DNA from: Pseudidiomarina indica
GTDB lineage: Bacteria; Pseudomonadota; Gammaproteobacteria; Enterobacterales; Alteromonadaceae
Length of the DNA: 64,000 nucleotides
NCBI GenBank assembly: GCA_029279945.1
Contig: JAJUHK010000009.1
Span: forward strand, 1 to 64,000
Direction of reading: 5' to 3'
The notes beneath the pieces are model-generated. The model ran no database searches, was not told where the DNA came from, and saw nothing but the letters and a program-made list of their open reading frames with translations. Position numbers and translations under genes: made by a program. Below are positions 8,968 through 18,637 of the stretch, piece by piece. The first letter of the stretch is position 1, and each line of letters starts with the position of its first letter.

Positions 8968-10098
8968 TTACCTCATCTCATCACGTGTACGGCTGATGCT
9001 GTATAGGCCTGTTATCGATGGTAAGATTTGGCTAACAACGCGGTTCCACCGTGCTACTGGAGCAGCGGTAACATACACAATATCCCGCTGTTGCAATTGA
9101 AACTGCTCAGCCAATACCAAGGCGGTAGCGTTTTTCGCATTCAGTTGGTATACATCAGCAATCCGTCCCGTACTTGGGTCAGCTGCCCGAATCACAAATA
9201 CCCCTTCGGCGTTGGCAGTGGCTTCATACCAACCACCAGCGTCGGCCAGCGCTTCGGCTAACGTCATGCCGCTGCGGCCCATCATATAACTACGGGGTTG
9301 GCGCACTTCCCCTAACACAAACACTTTATTCTGATCATTGCGGGCCACATGCACCACATCGTTCGGTTGCAGCAATATATTTTGGTCGGTATTGCCGTGC
9401 TGGTAGAGTTCGCGTAGGTTAAATTGTCGCTCTTGACCATTACGGGTTAAGGTCACATTGGTCCAATCTGCTTCCTCGCGTAATCCACCTGCAGCGCTGA
9501 CAGCCTCGATCAGGGTCATCGGCACGTTAGTCACGGGTAACACCCCTGGTTTATTCACTTCACCGGTGACATAAATCCGTTGGCTCCGGAAACCGGCCAC
9601 GGTGACATCCACTTGTGGGCTTTCAATGTATTGCGCGAGTTTTTTTGACAAAATGTCACGAATTTCGGTGACCCGTAAGCCTTCGACGTGAATTTTACCC
9701 ACATACGGATAGAAAATAGTACCGTCGTTATGGACCCAGTTACCCGCATCAACTGGGTTACGCATGGAGCCTGCGGGAATGGTTAACTCGGGGTGGTTCC
9801 AAACGGTAATCAACAGCACATCGCCTTTACCCACTTTGTAGTCGTAATTGCCCATCGCACTTTGCAATTCTTCATTGAACTGCGGGACGGTTTGTGTTGC
9901 GTTAAGCTCAGCAATCAACATAGGCGAAATGCTATAGGTGTTTACCAATTTGCTTAAGTCAGCTTCGCTAAATTCGCTGTCATTCTGTTCAAACAGTGAA
10001 CTGCTGGGGTCAATATGGCTGCCAGGGGCAAAGGCACAACTCGCGCAAAGCAGAGCTGATAAAGAAAGAACTGTTAATTTCATCGGTGTCATTATCAT
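8968..10098 (-). CDS. wza: Polysaccharide export outer-membrane lipoprotein
   Basis: Lipobox-like LCASC, Poly_export/SLBB motifs (YKVGKGDVLLITVWNHPELTIPAG; RIYVTGEVNKPGVLPVTNVPMTLIEAVSAAGG). Confidence 0.94.
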   Translation of the reverse strand: MIMTPMKLTVLSLSALLCASCAFAPGSHIDPSSSLFEQNDSEFSEADLSKLVNTYSISPMLIAELNATQTVPQFNEELQSAMGNYDYKVGKGDVLLITVWNHPELTIPAGSMRNPVDAGNWVHNDGTIFYPYVGKIHVEGLRVTEIRDILSKKLAQYIESPQVDVTVAGFRSQRIYVTGEVNKPGVLPVTNVPMTLIEAVSAAGGLREEADWTNVTLTRNGQERQFNLRELYQHGNTDQNILLQPNDVVHVARNDQNKVFVLGEVRQPRSYMMGRSGMTLAEALADAGGWYEATANAEGVFVIRAADPSTGRIADVYQLNAKNATALVLAEQFQLQQRDIVYVTAAPVARWNRVVSQILPSITGLYSISRTRDEMR

Positions 10099-10106
10099 AG
10101 TTCCAG

Positions 10107-12290
10107 CTATCGGTAGAGTTGAGGGCGACCGAGCAATTGGCCCCCGTCACGCATAATCGGCATCCACGCAATGGTACCACGTGTCTTCGTACGTGTTAGA
10201 GTAAATAAATCAAACGGGATGCTCAAATAAAAACCTTTGGTAAAACTTCCTTCCCCAAAGTCTTCCGCGCTCACGTTCGTGAATGCTGCAAAGGCGCCCG
10301 CGATAATACCTGAATCAAACTCATGTTGTAGTTCAACATGCACGCCTTCGTCCTTGGCCAAAAAACGGCCAGCACGGGCGATCAATGTGGTGTTTTCTAA
10401 CCAGCGCGGCTGCCAATACACAGATGCGTGCCCGGTGAGGGTGTCATAGTCATCAAAACCAAAATCACGGTATGGGTCACGCTGTTTCACATAGTTAATA
10501 TCAAACCCATACGCCAAGCGGCTGTTTGGCGCTTGGTGCAGAATTTCTGCCCCCACACCGCCGAACATTCGTTCAAAATAACCCGCATAAGCGGCGGCAT
10601 ACCAATTACGCGCCAGATGATGGGTATTGTATAAATACAAACTATTCACCCACACATCTTGATTCTCAGCGTATTCCCGCACCCGCGTGCGTACCCGTGG
10701 CAGTGGGGTATCAGAGCCATCAATCAAGAAGTTAAAGCGGTCGTAGTTGTTGATCAGGTTAATGCCTAACTCACCCACCGCCATCAAGGAATCATCAAAT
10801 ACATACCACCCCAAGGCTCTTAAGCTGAGTTGATACATATAGAAGGTTTCGGCATTACCAAAGCTTTGGTCAAGGTCAGGCTGCATACTCCACCCAAAGC
10901 GCTGGTTGCCCCACGTCGGCGCAGCCATGTCGCTGCGTTGGTGGCTAGGCGTGGCGCTGGTGGTGTGCATGGCCTCGTGTTCATCAGCCAAGAAACGCTC
11001 ACCCCGATACGCTGCTGTAAACGCTGGCGCATGAATCACATGCGTAGCAAGGCCCAAATTACCTTGATATTCAGTAATGCGGTACTCCGCTACAGCATCT
11101 GGCGGCAGTGCATCGGTTAAGATGCGTGCGGCGCGATCTACTGCATCCTGCGTATCACGAAAACGGCCTTGCTGGGCAGCGACTTCGACAACGGTCCCTT
11201 GTGGTTTTTCCAGTACCACGATGGCCCGCTGCTCGCAGTCACCCAAACAACCAACGCTCCATCCAGCTTCTTTGGCTAGATCAGCGGCTAACTGTTGGTA
11301 ATCGACGTGGTGCCAACTTTCGGGCTGAGGTTGTTCGCGTGCTGGGCGTGCTTGACGTGGCTCAGGCTCTATTTTTAGCTGGTGTAGCTGGTTAAAATTA
11401 AAGTTGAGGGTAAAGCCAAAGGTGAAGGTATTGCCCCGTTCATAACCGAGCTTAACACTCACGTTAGGGTTCAGCGCATAGTGTACACCAAAGTTCCATG
11501 GGGAATCCTGTACGATGGGCACACCTGCTCGATCATTGCGGTAATGGTTACCTTCATACTCAGCCATGACGCTGAGACCCTGAATGGGGGGGAAATACTG
11601 AATTCCCCCAAATACTGCCGCAGGTCCACGAAACCACTTGTCGATCTCAAACTTACCGCCGCGGCCGCTAAAACCACCTTCACGCTCGCACATGCGGTCA
11701 GCTAACTTACAAAATGGGTTGGTGATGTTGTCGCGCTCACCTAGGTAGCCCCAGCCCATACCAAGACTGATATCAACACTGCCCCACTGCTGATCACGGC
11801 TTAGCTCAAAGCGCTTATTAGCGACCACATACTCGCCCGCAAAAATGCCCGTGCCACCGACATCCTGTAGCCCCACCGCGATTTGTGGAATATAGCGTGA
11901 TTCCTGCCATAGCAACAGCTTCCCATCAAAGGCTTTATCTTTGAGGGTTTGGTCACCACTAAAATCTGGATTCTCGCTGTATAAGCGGTGCCGGATATCG
12001 GTATAACGGGCGGTGGCGGTAAGCCAAGGAAATACTTGTAAGCTCACTGAGCTGCGGCGATATTCGTCGGTATCACTATAATTAATTGAGAACTCACCAT
12101 GAGCATTCATACGTGCGGTTGGGGTTTGTAATAACCCGACACCGCCGAAGTCATTCTGGGCATACTGTTGATGGCTATTGACTGCATAAGCACTGCTGCT
12201 CCCTAATAACAAGAGGCTGCCAACAGCGTGTGCAAAATATTTTTTAGATAGATACGTCATGCTTATTCGGGACGAACCGACCAGTCCCAA
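10107..12290 (-). CDS. yjbH: YjbH-domain outer-membrane protein
   Basis: 727 aa; GGVGLLQTPTARMNAHGEFSINYSDTDEYRR...SVSLQVFPWLTATARYTDI and a beta-rich C-terminus, DUF940/YjbH family. Confidence 0.88.
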   Translation of the reverse strand: MGLVGSSRISMTYLSKKYFAHAVGSLLLLGSSSAYAVNSHQQYAQNDFGGVGLLQTPTARMNAHGEFSINYSDTDEYRRSSVSLQVFPWLTATARYTDIRHRLYSENPDFSGDQTLKDKAFDGKLLLWQESRYIPQIAVGLQDVGGTGIFAGEYVVANKRFELSRDQQWGSVDISLGMGWGYLGERDNITNPFCKLADRMCEREGGFSGRGGKFEIDKWFRGPAAVFGGIQYFPPIQGLSVMAEYEGNHYRNDRAGVPIVQDSPWNFGVHYALNPNVSVKLGYERGNTFTFGFTLNFNFNQLHQLKIEPEPRQARPAREQPQPESWHHVDYQQLAADLAKEAGWSVGCLGDCEQRAIVVLEKPQGTVVEVAAQQGRFRDTQDAVDRAARILTDALPPDAVAEYRITEYQGNLGLATHVIHAPAFTAAYRGERFLADEHEAMHTTSATPSHQRSDMAAPTWGNQRFGWSMQPDLDQSFGNAETFYMYQLSLRALGWYVFDDSLMAVGELGINLINNYDRFNFLIDGSDTPLPRVRTRVREYAENQDVWVNSLYLYNTHHLARNWYAAAYAGYFERMFGGVGAEILHQAPNSRLAYGFDINYVKQRDPYRDFGFDDYDTLTGHASVYWQPRWLENTTLIARAGRFLAKDEGVHVELQHEFDSGIIAGAFAAFTNVSAEDFGEGSFTKGFYLSIPFDLFTLTRTKTRGTIAWMPIMRDGGQLLGRPQLYR

Positions 12291-13861
12291 TGTTGTAAGA
12301 ATTGCGCCAATTGCTCGTTGACATCACGAAACCCTTTCGGTAAATCGTTATCGGCAATACTATGTAATACTATAGCGCCAGGTTGTGCTGCAAGCAGGCG
12401 CTGCTCTGGGGTACTGTTATAGCCTTGCACCGGTACCCGCGTGATTTTACCAAAGGCATCGGTCACATACACCCTGTCGTGTTCGGCTAAATCGGTAGCT
12501 AAGCCCACATGCAGTGTTTGGCTTGGTGCCGTGGTGAAGCTGACTTCATAGCGTGGTATTAAGGTGGCTGTCCGGGCATCGGTCGTCGCATCGGCCACAT
12601 TCAATAATGGGTTTTCGGCAAGATACAGCCGCGCTAACCCTTGTGACCAACCATGGCGATAGGTCGCGCGCAGCGGCCAACTTAAAAATGCTTGGGTTAA
12701 TTCAGCCGCTTGGGCGGCAAGTTTTTCATTGCCGTCAGCTTTATAGGTTTGCTCTAACATCCGCAAGCGCATTAACATGCCTGCTTTACGGCCGGCAAAC
12801 CACTGATCTAACTTGGGGCTATGCAGCCGTGTGAGTGGTTCATAGGGTACTTGGCTAAAACCCTGCTTGTGAAACTCAGTCATCACTGTGTTCAAACGCA
12901 GATCACGGCTTAAAAACAACCCTCTGTACTGCTGCTGGCGGTTATTGCTGGTGTCGGTAACCCGCACATGCACCTGCATATACTCCGTTGGGTCACCGCC
13001 ATCCTGACGCTTTAAATCGTCGACTGTATTAACCGGCTGAAATCCCCAATTGGTTAACCCTGCCTTCGACGTTGCAGTGGCTAGCTGACCCGTATAAGGT
13101 TTCACTTCTTGGCTTTCGAGATAGCCTAATTCAGCACCCAACCATTGCTTACTTTGTACCACACGCCCGCTTGCAAGGTCATAGTAAAATTCGTTCTTAG
13201 CCACTGGCTCTTGCTGGGCTGTCGCGGGTTGCTGTTGCGGGTACAACCATTCGTGCACAACACGCGTTGCTAACTGATCACCATTTGGCATTAACAGCGT
13301 CGCTGTGGTTTCCTGGCGTTGTACCCGAAAACTCTCACGCACCATCATAAAGTGCGGCTGATGTTCACTGTGGTAGGCTGACGTTATGCGTTTGTCAAAC
13401 GCCAAGGTCGTGTCAGTGGCGCTGGCTAACCACAATGCTTTCACTTGTGGATGCTTTAAATTTTGTACGCTATACACACGGCCTTGGTAGGTTTCAATCA
13501 CTTCATCAGTGGCTGAAAACCATTGCATCCGTGGTTGCTCTGGCAGCGCATCCACCTCACCCAGTATCACTAGGTTTTGTGAGCCGTCGCCCACGCGCAT
13601 ATACTGCGCGGCATAAGGCAACGCCTGAATTTCTGCTGGCGTTAACGTCACATCTGCTGGCTTATTCAACAGCCAGTCGAGCGATTCCCGCGCCGAACGA
13701 CTCAGAATCGATTCATACCAAGGTTTCTTCGCTTCTGCTTCCGCTTGTTTATTGTTTGCTGCGGCAGGCTGTACAAAAAACAGGCTAAACAGCAAGCCAT
13801 AGACAACAAAAAAGCCACTGAAATTCAGCGGCTTTTTTTCCTGTGCGGTTGCTAGTCGCAA
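12263..13861 (-). CDS. YjbF (GfcB-like) fused to YjbG/GfcC-like capsule biosynthesis protein
   Basis: N-terminal half YjbF-like (LTPAEIQALPYAAQYMRVGDGSQNLVILGEV...GRVVQSKQWLGAELGYLES); C-terminal half GfcC/YjbG-like (VYVTDAFGKITRVPVQGYNSTPEQRLLAAQPGAIVLHSI). ORF opens at 13879; GGAGG precedes a TTG at 13861. Confidence 0.75.
   Translation of the reverse strand: MRLATAQEKKPLNFSGFFVVYGLLFSLFFVQPAAANNKQAEAEAKKPWYESILSRSARESLDWLLNKPADVTLTPAEIQALPYAAQYMRVGDGSQNLVILGEVDALPEQPRMQWFSATDEVIETYQGRVYSVQNLKHPQVKALWLASATDTTLAFDKRITSAYHSEHQPHFMMVRESFRVQRQETTATLLMPNGDQLATRVVHEWLYPQQQPATAQQEPVAKNEFYYDLASGRVVQSKQWLGAELGYLESQEVKPYTGQLATATSKAGLTNWGFQPVNTVDDLKRQDGGDPTEYMQVHVRVTDTSNNRQQQYRGLFLSRDLRLNTVMTEFHKQGFSQVPYEPLTRLHSPKLDQWFAGRKAGMLMRLRMLEQTYKADGNEKLAAQAAELTQAFLSWPLRATYRHGWSQGLARLYLAENPLLNVADATTDARTATLIPRYEVSFTTAPSQTLHVGLATDLAEHDRVYVTDAFGKITRVPVQGYNSTPEQRLLAAQPGAIVLHSIADNDLPKGFRDVNEQLAQFLQHWDWSVRPE
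13808..13839 (-). terminator. Intrinsic-terminator-like hairpin after yjbE, inside the yjbFG ORF 5' end
   Basis: Minus-strand RNA AAAAAAGCCGCUGAAUUUCAGUGGCUUUUUU: near-perfect stem (one G-U) plus U tract, about 42 nt after the yjbE stop. Confidence 0.75.
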
Positions 13862-13880
13862 ACCACCAACCTCCAACATC

Positions 13881-14183
13881 TTAGTTGGTTGTTGTTGTAA
13901 CTGTCGTTGTAGTTACTGGTGGATTTGGTGGCGTTGGTGGCGTTGACGGTTGTTCGTCGTCACTATCTCTTACCACGGTCACTGCAACGCCAACGGCTAC
14001 TGCTGCAGCTACTGCTGCGCCAACGGTCATACCAACGCCAGCTGCAGCACCTGCTGCACCGCCTGCGCCTGCTGCACCGCCTGCTGCGCCACCAGCACCT
14101 GCTCCGCCTTCTTGCTGCGCGAACGCTACTGGCGTTACGGCCAGTGCTAATGCAGCTAATAAAGCTGTTAATGTTGTTTTCAT
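13881..14183 (-). CDS. yjbE: YjbE-like small secreted Gly/Ala-rich, Thr-tailed protein
   Basis: MKTTLTALLAALALAVTPVAFAQQEGGAGAGGAAGGA...VVRDSDDEQPSTPPTPPNPPVTTTTVTTTTN; signal peptide, Gly/Ala region, poly-Thr tail; AAGGAG upstream of ATG at 14183 (ORF track start 14264 is too long). Confidence 0.75.
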   Translation of the reverse strand: MKTTLTALLAALALAVTPVAFAQQEGGAGAGGAAGGAAGAGGAAGAAAGVGMTVGAAVAAAVAVGVAVTVVRDSDDEQPSTPPTPPNPPVTTTTVTTTTN

Positions 14184-14318
14184 ATATAACTCCTTGAAAG
14201 AAAATCGCTTGCTGAGATGCTTATCGAATACGCTCACTGGCAAAGCATAACAAACCCTGCTCAATTTGCAAACTATTTTACAAATTAATCTGCGGCTATA
14301 GTCACTTACGCGCCGTAG

Positions 14319-14331
14319 GCACGCTACCGCC
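14319..14331 (-). promoter_or_regulatory. ops element (RfaH recruitment site)
   Basis: Minus strand reads GGCGGTAGCGTGC, the canonical ops core, between rfaH and yjbE in the direction of transcription. Confidence 0.9.
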
Positions 14332-14470
14332 CTTGGGTTACGGCTCCCAATTGCCGATGAGACAATAACCTTTGTTATAAAATACAGTGCGCTAAGCCAC
14401 TATCTTCGTTACATCGCCCGCTTATTAGACCATAACACCCATCACGGGGCAACGAGGATTCAACAAATAT

Positions 14471-14971
14471 TTACTTACGGCTAATCTCGTCAAAGGAATA
14501 AATAGCTTGTACTTCTTGCTGTAACCAATTTAGCAACACAATACAGCGGCTATCACCGTCTAAGCCTATGATTTTCGCTATAAAGCCCGCAAATGGGCCT
14601 GCTTGAATTTCCACCTTATCACCCACTTGTGGCATCGCTGCAGCGGTTACTTTTTGCGCTAACAAAGCATCTTCTTGTAGTTGTTGCAGTTCCATGATCA
14701 ATGCGTCAGGCACTGTCGCCACTTGCGCTCCGAAGGTTAACAATTTACTAACACCGAAGGTATTACGAATCTTATAGAAGTGCTCGGCATAATCATCGCA
14801 GTTAACAAATAGATAGCCAGGAAATAATGGCTCGGTGACGGCGGTACGCTTGCCCCGCCGTAGCTTATGGACGGTGAGTTCTGGCAAAAATGCGACCATC
14901 TGTTGATTGGTCAAATTCACCAACGCCCGACGTTCTTGTCTTGGCTTGGTGCGTACGACATACCAGGTCAT
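14471..14971 (-). CDS. rfaH: Transcription/translation regulatory protein RfaH (NusG paralog)
   Basis: WYVVRTKPRQERRALVNLTNQ...RGKRTAVTEPLFPGYLFVNCD; VGDKVEIQAGPFAGF KOW region. Confidence 0.92.
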   Translation of the reverse strand: MTWYVVRTKPRQERRALVNLTNQQMVAFLPELTVHKLRRGKRTAVTEPLFPGYLFVNCDDYAEHFYKIRNTFGVSKLLTFGAQVATVPDALIMELQQLQEDALLAQKVTAAAMPQVGDKVEIQAGPFAGFIAKIIGLDGDSRCIVLLNWLQQEVQAIYSFDEISRK

Positions 14972-15013
14972 AATATCCCTATAAAATTGGTGGTAATAAA
15001 AACTACCCTGCTG

Positions 15014-16528
15014 TTACATACGTCGGATAATACGGTCAGTGCTAGCGTCAAAGTCGTTATCTTTATCGCCATCAATCACTGCTAAAATATCTTTCGCACA
15101 ATTTTTGCCTTTTTCAACCCCTGGCTGATCAAAGCTATTAATCCCCCAAATCACCCCTTGCGTAAACACTTTATGCTCATAGGCTGCAATCAAGGCACCG
15201 AAGCTTTGCGGAGTAAGCTCGTCCACATACAACAAGTTCGTTGGGTGTTGCCCAGTATAAGTATTGCGTGGGTCATCTTGGCCATCGGCAGTGGTGGCAC
15301 GATAGCCTTCCCACATTAGCTTGCGGTGCGCTAAGCAGTTACTTACCGCGAGCCGCTGTTGCTCCCGTAGCGCACGTTGCACGTCATGGCTAAAACCTGG
15401 TGCAGCCCGGTGCAACACAGCAATAAAGTCAGCGGTAAAACTATCCCAGCCTTGGTGCAAGTGTTGGAAAAACGCATGCTGCCCATTAGGCCCATAACCG
15501 CCCCATATAATCGGCCCGGTGGGCTTATGCAGCGGCTGGTTGTCATGGGTCGCTTGTTTACCATTGCTTTCCATATCCAGTTGCTGCATGTAACTTGGCA
15601 AATAACGTAAGCGGCCATCATAGGGTAATATCGCAAGGTTATTAATACCGCGCTCTTCGCGGTTATAGATACCAAGTAACGCCAACAACACCGGAATGTT
15701 CTTGGTCACGTCTTTGGTGGTGGCAAAATGCTGATCCATTGCCTGAGCGCCTTCGAGCATTTTACCGAATTGGTTACTTCCAATCGTTAAGGCAATAGGT
15801 AGGCCGATGGCCGACCACATGCTAAAACGCCCACCGACAGAATCCGCAAAACTCAGCTGTTGGCTGGGTGGGATCCCAAACTCCATCATCGCTTGGTTAT
15901 TGGCACTGACACCAATCACGTGATGATCCAACCACTGATTACGGGTTAAGGTTGGTTTGATCCACTCCAGTACTGTGCGTACGTTGGCCAGGGTATCAAT
16001 GGTACTAAAACTTTTGCTGGCGATAATAAATAAGGTGGTTTCTGGGTCAATAATTGGCAGCACTGCGTACAGCTGGCCGCCGTCCATGGAACTGACAAAA
16101 TGGGTATTGAGAGTATGTAGGCTATAGTCGTCGGCAAACTCACGCAGCGCAAACGCTCCCATCATGGGGCCAAGGTCCGACCCTCCCACGCCAATATTAA
16201 CCACATCGGTAATTGGCTTGCCTGTGGCGCCCAGCCAGTTGCCACTGCGTAATAGCCTAACAATTTCGACAAAGCGATTTTTACCATTGGCGGCTTTAAC
16301 GACGTTATGAATGCCACGATTCAGCACATGGGTCACGGTGCGTTGCTCGGTTTTATTTTCGAACTCACCGGTCATGAGTTGTTGCTTTAATGCGTCAAAG
16401 TTGGCGGGTAATTTTTTCTTCGCATAATCGCGCAGCTCTGCATCACTGATGCCTTGGTAGCTGTAATCTAAGTTCAGCCACTCAGTTTCAATACTTTGTA
16501 CTGCGGTTACTGGAGGGTTGTTAACCAT
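15014..16528 (-). CDS. pgi: Glucose-6-phosphate isomerase
   Basis: VVNIGVGGSDLGPMM, FIIASKSFSTIDT, VGGRFSMWSAIGLPIAL, WGINSFDQPGVEKGK. Confidence 0.95.
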   Translation of the reverse strand: MVNNPPVTAVQSIETEWLNLDYSYQGISDAELRDYAKKKLPANFDALKQQLMTGEFENKTEQRTVTHVLNRGIHNVVKAANGKNRFVEIVRLLRSGNWLGATGKPITDVVNIGVGGSDLGPMMGAFALREFADDYSLHTLNTHFVSSMDGGQLYAVLPIIDPETTLFIIASKSFSTIDTLANVRTVLEWIKPTLTRNQWLDHHVIGVSANNQAMMEFGIPPSQQLSFADSVGGRFSMWSAIGLPIALTIGSNQFGKMLEGAQAMDQHFATTKDVTKNIPVLLALLGIYNREERGINNLAILPYDGRLRYLPSYMQQLDMESNGKQATHDNQPLHKPTGPIIWGGYGPNGQHAFFQHLHQGWDSFTADFIAVLHRAAPGFSHDVQRALREQQRLAVSNCLAHRKLMWEGYRATTADGQDDPRNTYTGQHPTNLLYVDELTPQSFGALIAAYEHKVFTQGVIWGINSFDQPGVEKGKNCAKDILAVIDGDKDNDFDASTDRIIRRM

Positions 16529-16542
16529 CGCCTACTCCTTGG

Positions 16543-17709
16543 TTAATCCGAGCCAAACAAATCGCGTGTATAAACACGATCAGCCACGTCGTGTAGTTCT
16601 TCCGTGAGTCGATTCGATACTATCATACAGCATGAGCGTTTAAATTCATCCAGATCATGAACGACTTTCGAGTTAAAGAAGGTCGGCTCTTGCAGCACAG
16701 GCTCATACACGATGACTTCGACACCTTTTGCTTTCAGGCGTTTCATAATGCCTTGGACGGCAGACGCACGGAAGTTATCCGAACCAGCTTTCATCACTAA
16801 TCGATAAATACCCACGCACTTAGGTTGCCGTTTAAGAATACTGTCAGCGACAAAATCCTTGCGCGTGCGGTTCGCATCCACGATCGCTTTGATCAAGGTT
16901 TGCGGTACATTTTCATAGTTCGCTAATAGCTGCTTGGTATCTTTTGGCAAGCAGTAACCGCCATACCCAAAGCTGGGGTTGTTGTAATGGCTACCAATGC
17001 GCGGATCAAGGCAGACGCCATCAATAATCTGGCGGGTGTTTAAGCCATGGGTTTCTGCGTAGGAATCAAGTTCGTTAAAATAGGCCACCCGCATCGCCAA
17101 ATAGGTATTGGCGAATAACTTGATCGCCTCAGCTTCGGTGGAATCGGTAAATAATACCGGCACATCGTGTTTGATTGCCCCTTGTTTTAATAACTCGGCA
17201 AATTGCCGCGCTGCGTCAGTTTGCGCGCCAACAATAATGCGGCTTGGGTACAGGTTATCGTAGAGCGCCCGTCCTTCGCGTAAAAACTCAGGCGAAAAGA
17301 TGATGTTATCATCCTGCCGTTGTTCCCGTAGTTGCTTGGTGTAACCCACTGGAACGGTTGATTTAATCACAATAGTACAGGTTGGGTTTACGGCTCGCAC
17401 TGCAGCAATTGCGGCTTCTACGCTGCTAGTGTTGAAGTAGTTCGATTTAGGATCGTAGTCTGTCGGCGTTGCCACAATCACAAAATCGGCATCGCGGTAG
17501 GCTGCCACAGGGTCGGTTGTCGCCGTCAGTTGCAAGGGCTTATGGCTAAGAAACTCTTGAATTTCTGCATCTACTATCGGTGATTGTTTTTGGTTGATGA
17601 GCGCGACCTTCGCTTCCACAATATCAACCGCCACCACCGGGTTATGCTGGGCTAATAGCACTGCGTTAGAAAGACCGACATAGCCAGTACCTGCAACCGC
17701 AATTTTCAT
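16543..17709 (-). CDS. ugd: UDP-glucose 6-dehydrogenase
   Basis: [60 protein letters not shown]. Confidence 0.95.
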   Translation of the reverse strand: MKIAVAGTGYVGLSNAVLLAQHNPVVAVDIVEAKVALINQKQSPIVDAEIQEFLSHKPLQLTATTDPVAAYRDADFVIVATPTDYDPKSNYFNTSSVEAAIAAVRAVNPTCTIVIKSTVPVGYTKQLREQRQDDNIIFSPEFLREGRALYDNLYPSRIIVGAQTDAARQFAELLKQGAIKHDVPVLFTDSTEAEAIKLFANTYLAMRVAYFNELDSYAETHGLNTRQIIDGVCLDPRIGSHYNNPSFGYGGYCLPKDTKQLLANYENVPQTLIKAIVDANRTRKDFVADSILKRQPKCVGIYRLVMKAGSDNFRASAVQGIMKRLKAKGVEVIVYEPVLQEPTFFNSKVVHDLDEFKRSCCMIVSNRLTEELHDVADRVYTRDLFGSD

Positions 17710-17836
17710 GACAACCTCGTCCTTGTCGTAGTGTTCGATAGATCTTTATGTAATTGTTAAGGAAAGCCGAGTATTTTAAGCGGCTGCGCGCAACTCCGCA
17801 AGGGGAAATCTACGCTGAACTGTTAAGGTTGTGCGA

Positions 17837-18637
17837 TCACCACGAAAATCGGTAACGCCCTTGTGCATCAGGTTGCCCCAAAAAGACCAGCAGTTCACGG
17901 ATAGGCGCAGGGGTGCTGGTATTGGGTACAATACTCCCGGTGACTGCAAGCTGGGGTGCGCCCCAATGACCGCTGACTTGCGCTTGCGCAGTTAAGCCCA
18001 ATGCATTGCCTTGGGTGATCGCAAAGGCTACCGCATTGCTATTACCATCGGTTGTGCAACTTAACTCGGTTTGAAAATCACCGAGCGCATGCCATTCGTG
18101 GTTGATTCTCATCTCGGTGCCGCGGGTAATGGCTGTACCCCGTAACCGCTCGCACCACTGGCTGCCATCGAAAGCGCCGAGCGCGTAATCATCAATGTGA
18201 AGTTCGAGGTGGCCGGCTAAGGTAATCGGCACCGGTAGTTTCAGTTGTGTTATGAGTGGCTGGATCGCACCTTGGAGGTGCGTTTGTAGCGCCACCTGTT
18301 GCTGGCCTAGTTGTAACGCCAGCTGGCCATGTAGCTCATTGCCTGCCAGCGCAGGAATATCTACCTCAAGCGCCACTTGCCCAACGACTAAACGCCACGG
18401 GCTAAGCCGCCATTGTAGCTGGTGTAATTGCAGCTGCCCCCCGGTTGGCAGCTGCGCCTGGGCATGCGTTTGCCCCTGCCATAGCGTGCCTTGCACTTGG
18501 CTCAGTTGCAGCTGCTGTGCGGCCTGACCACCAGCTTTGTGTACCAGCCAAGGCACGAGTGCTGCGGGCGCTTGGGCAATCAGCGCCACCACAAATAATA
18601 CCAATCCGGCTATGATCAGTAGCCAACGTTTTCTCAT
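17837..18637 (-). CDS. gspN: Type II secretion system protein N
   Basis: Single N-terminal TM protein at the end of the gsp operon, GspN-like. Confidence 0.85.
   Translation of the reverse strand: MRKRWLLIIAGLVLFVVALIAQAPAALVPWLVHKAGGQAAQQLQLSQVQGTLWQGQTHAQAQLPTGGQLQLHQLQWRLSPWRLVVGQVALEVDIPALAGNELHGQLALQLGQQQVALQTHLQGAIQPLITQLKLPVPITLAGHLELHIDDYALGAFDGSQWCERLRGTAITRGTEMRINHEWHALGDFQTELSCTTDGNSNAVAFAITQGNALGLTAQAQVSGHWGAPQLAVTGSIVPNTSTPAPIRELLVFLGQPDAQGRYRFSW

Noticed and set aside
13950-14150. Cysteine-rich + strand peptide (CNANGYCCSYCCANGHTNASCSTCCTACACC...)
   Set aside because: Exact antisense of the Gly/Ala-rich yjbE codons; compositional artefact, no ribosome-binding site.
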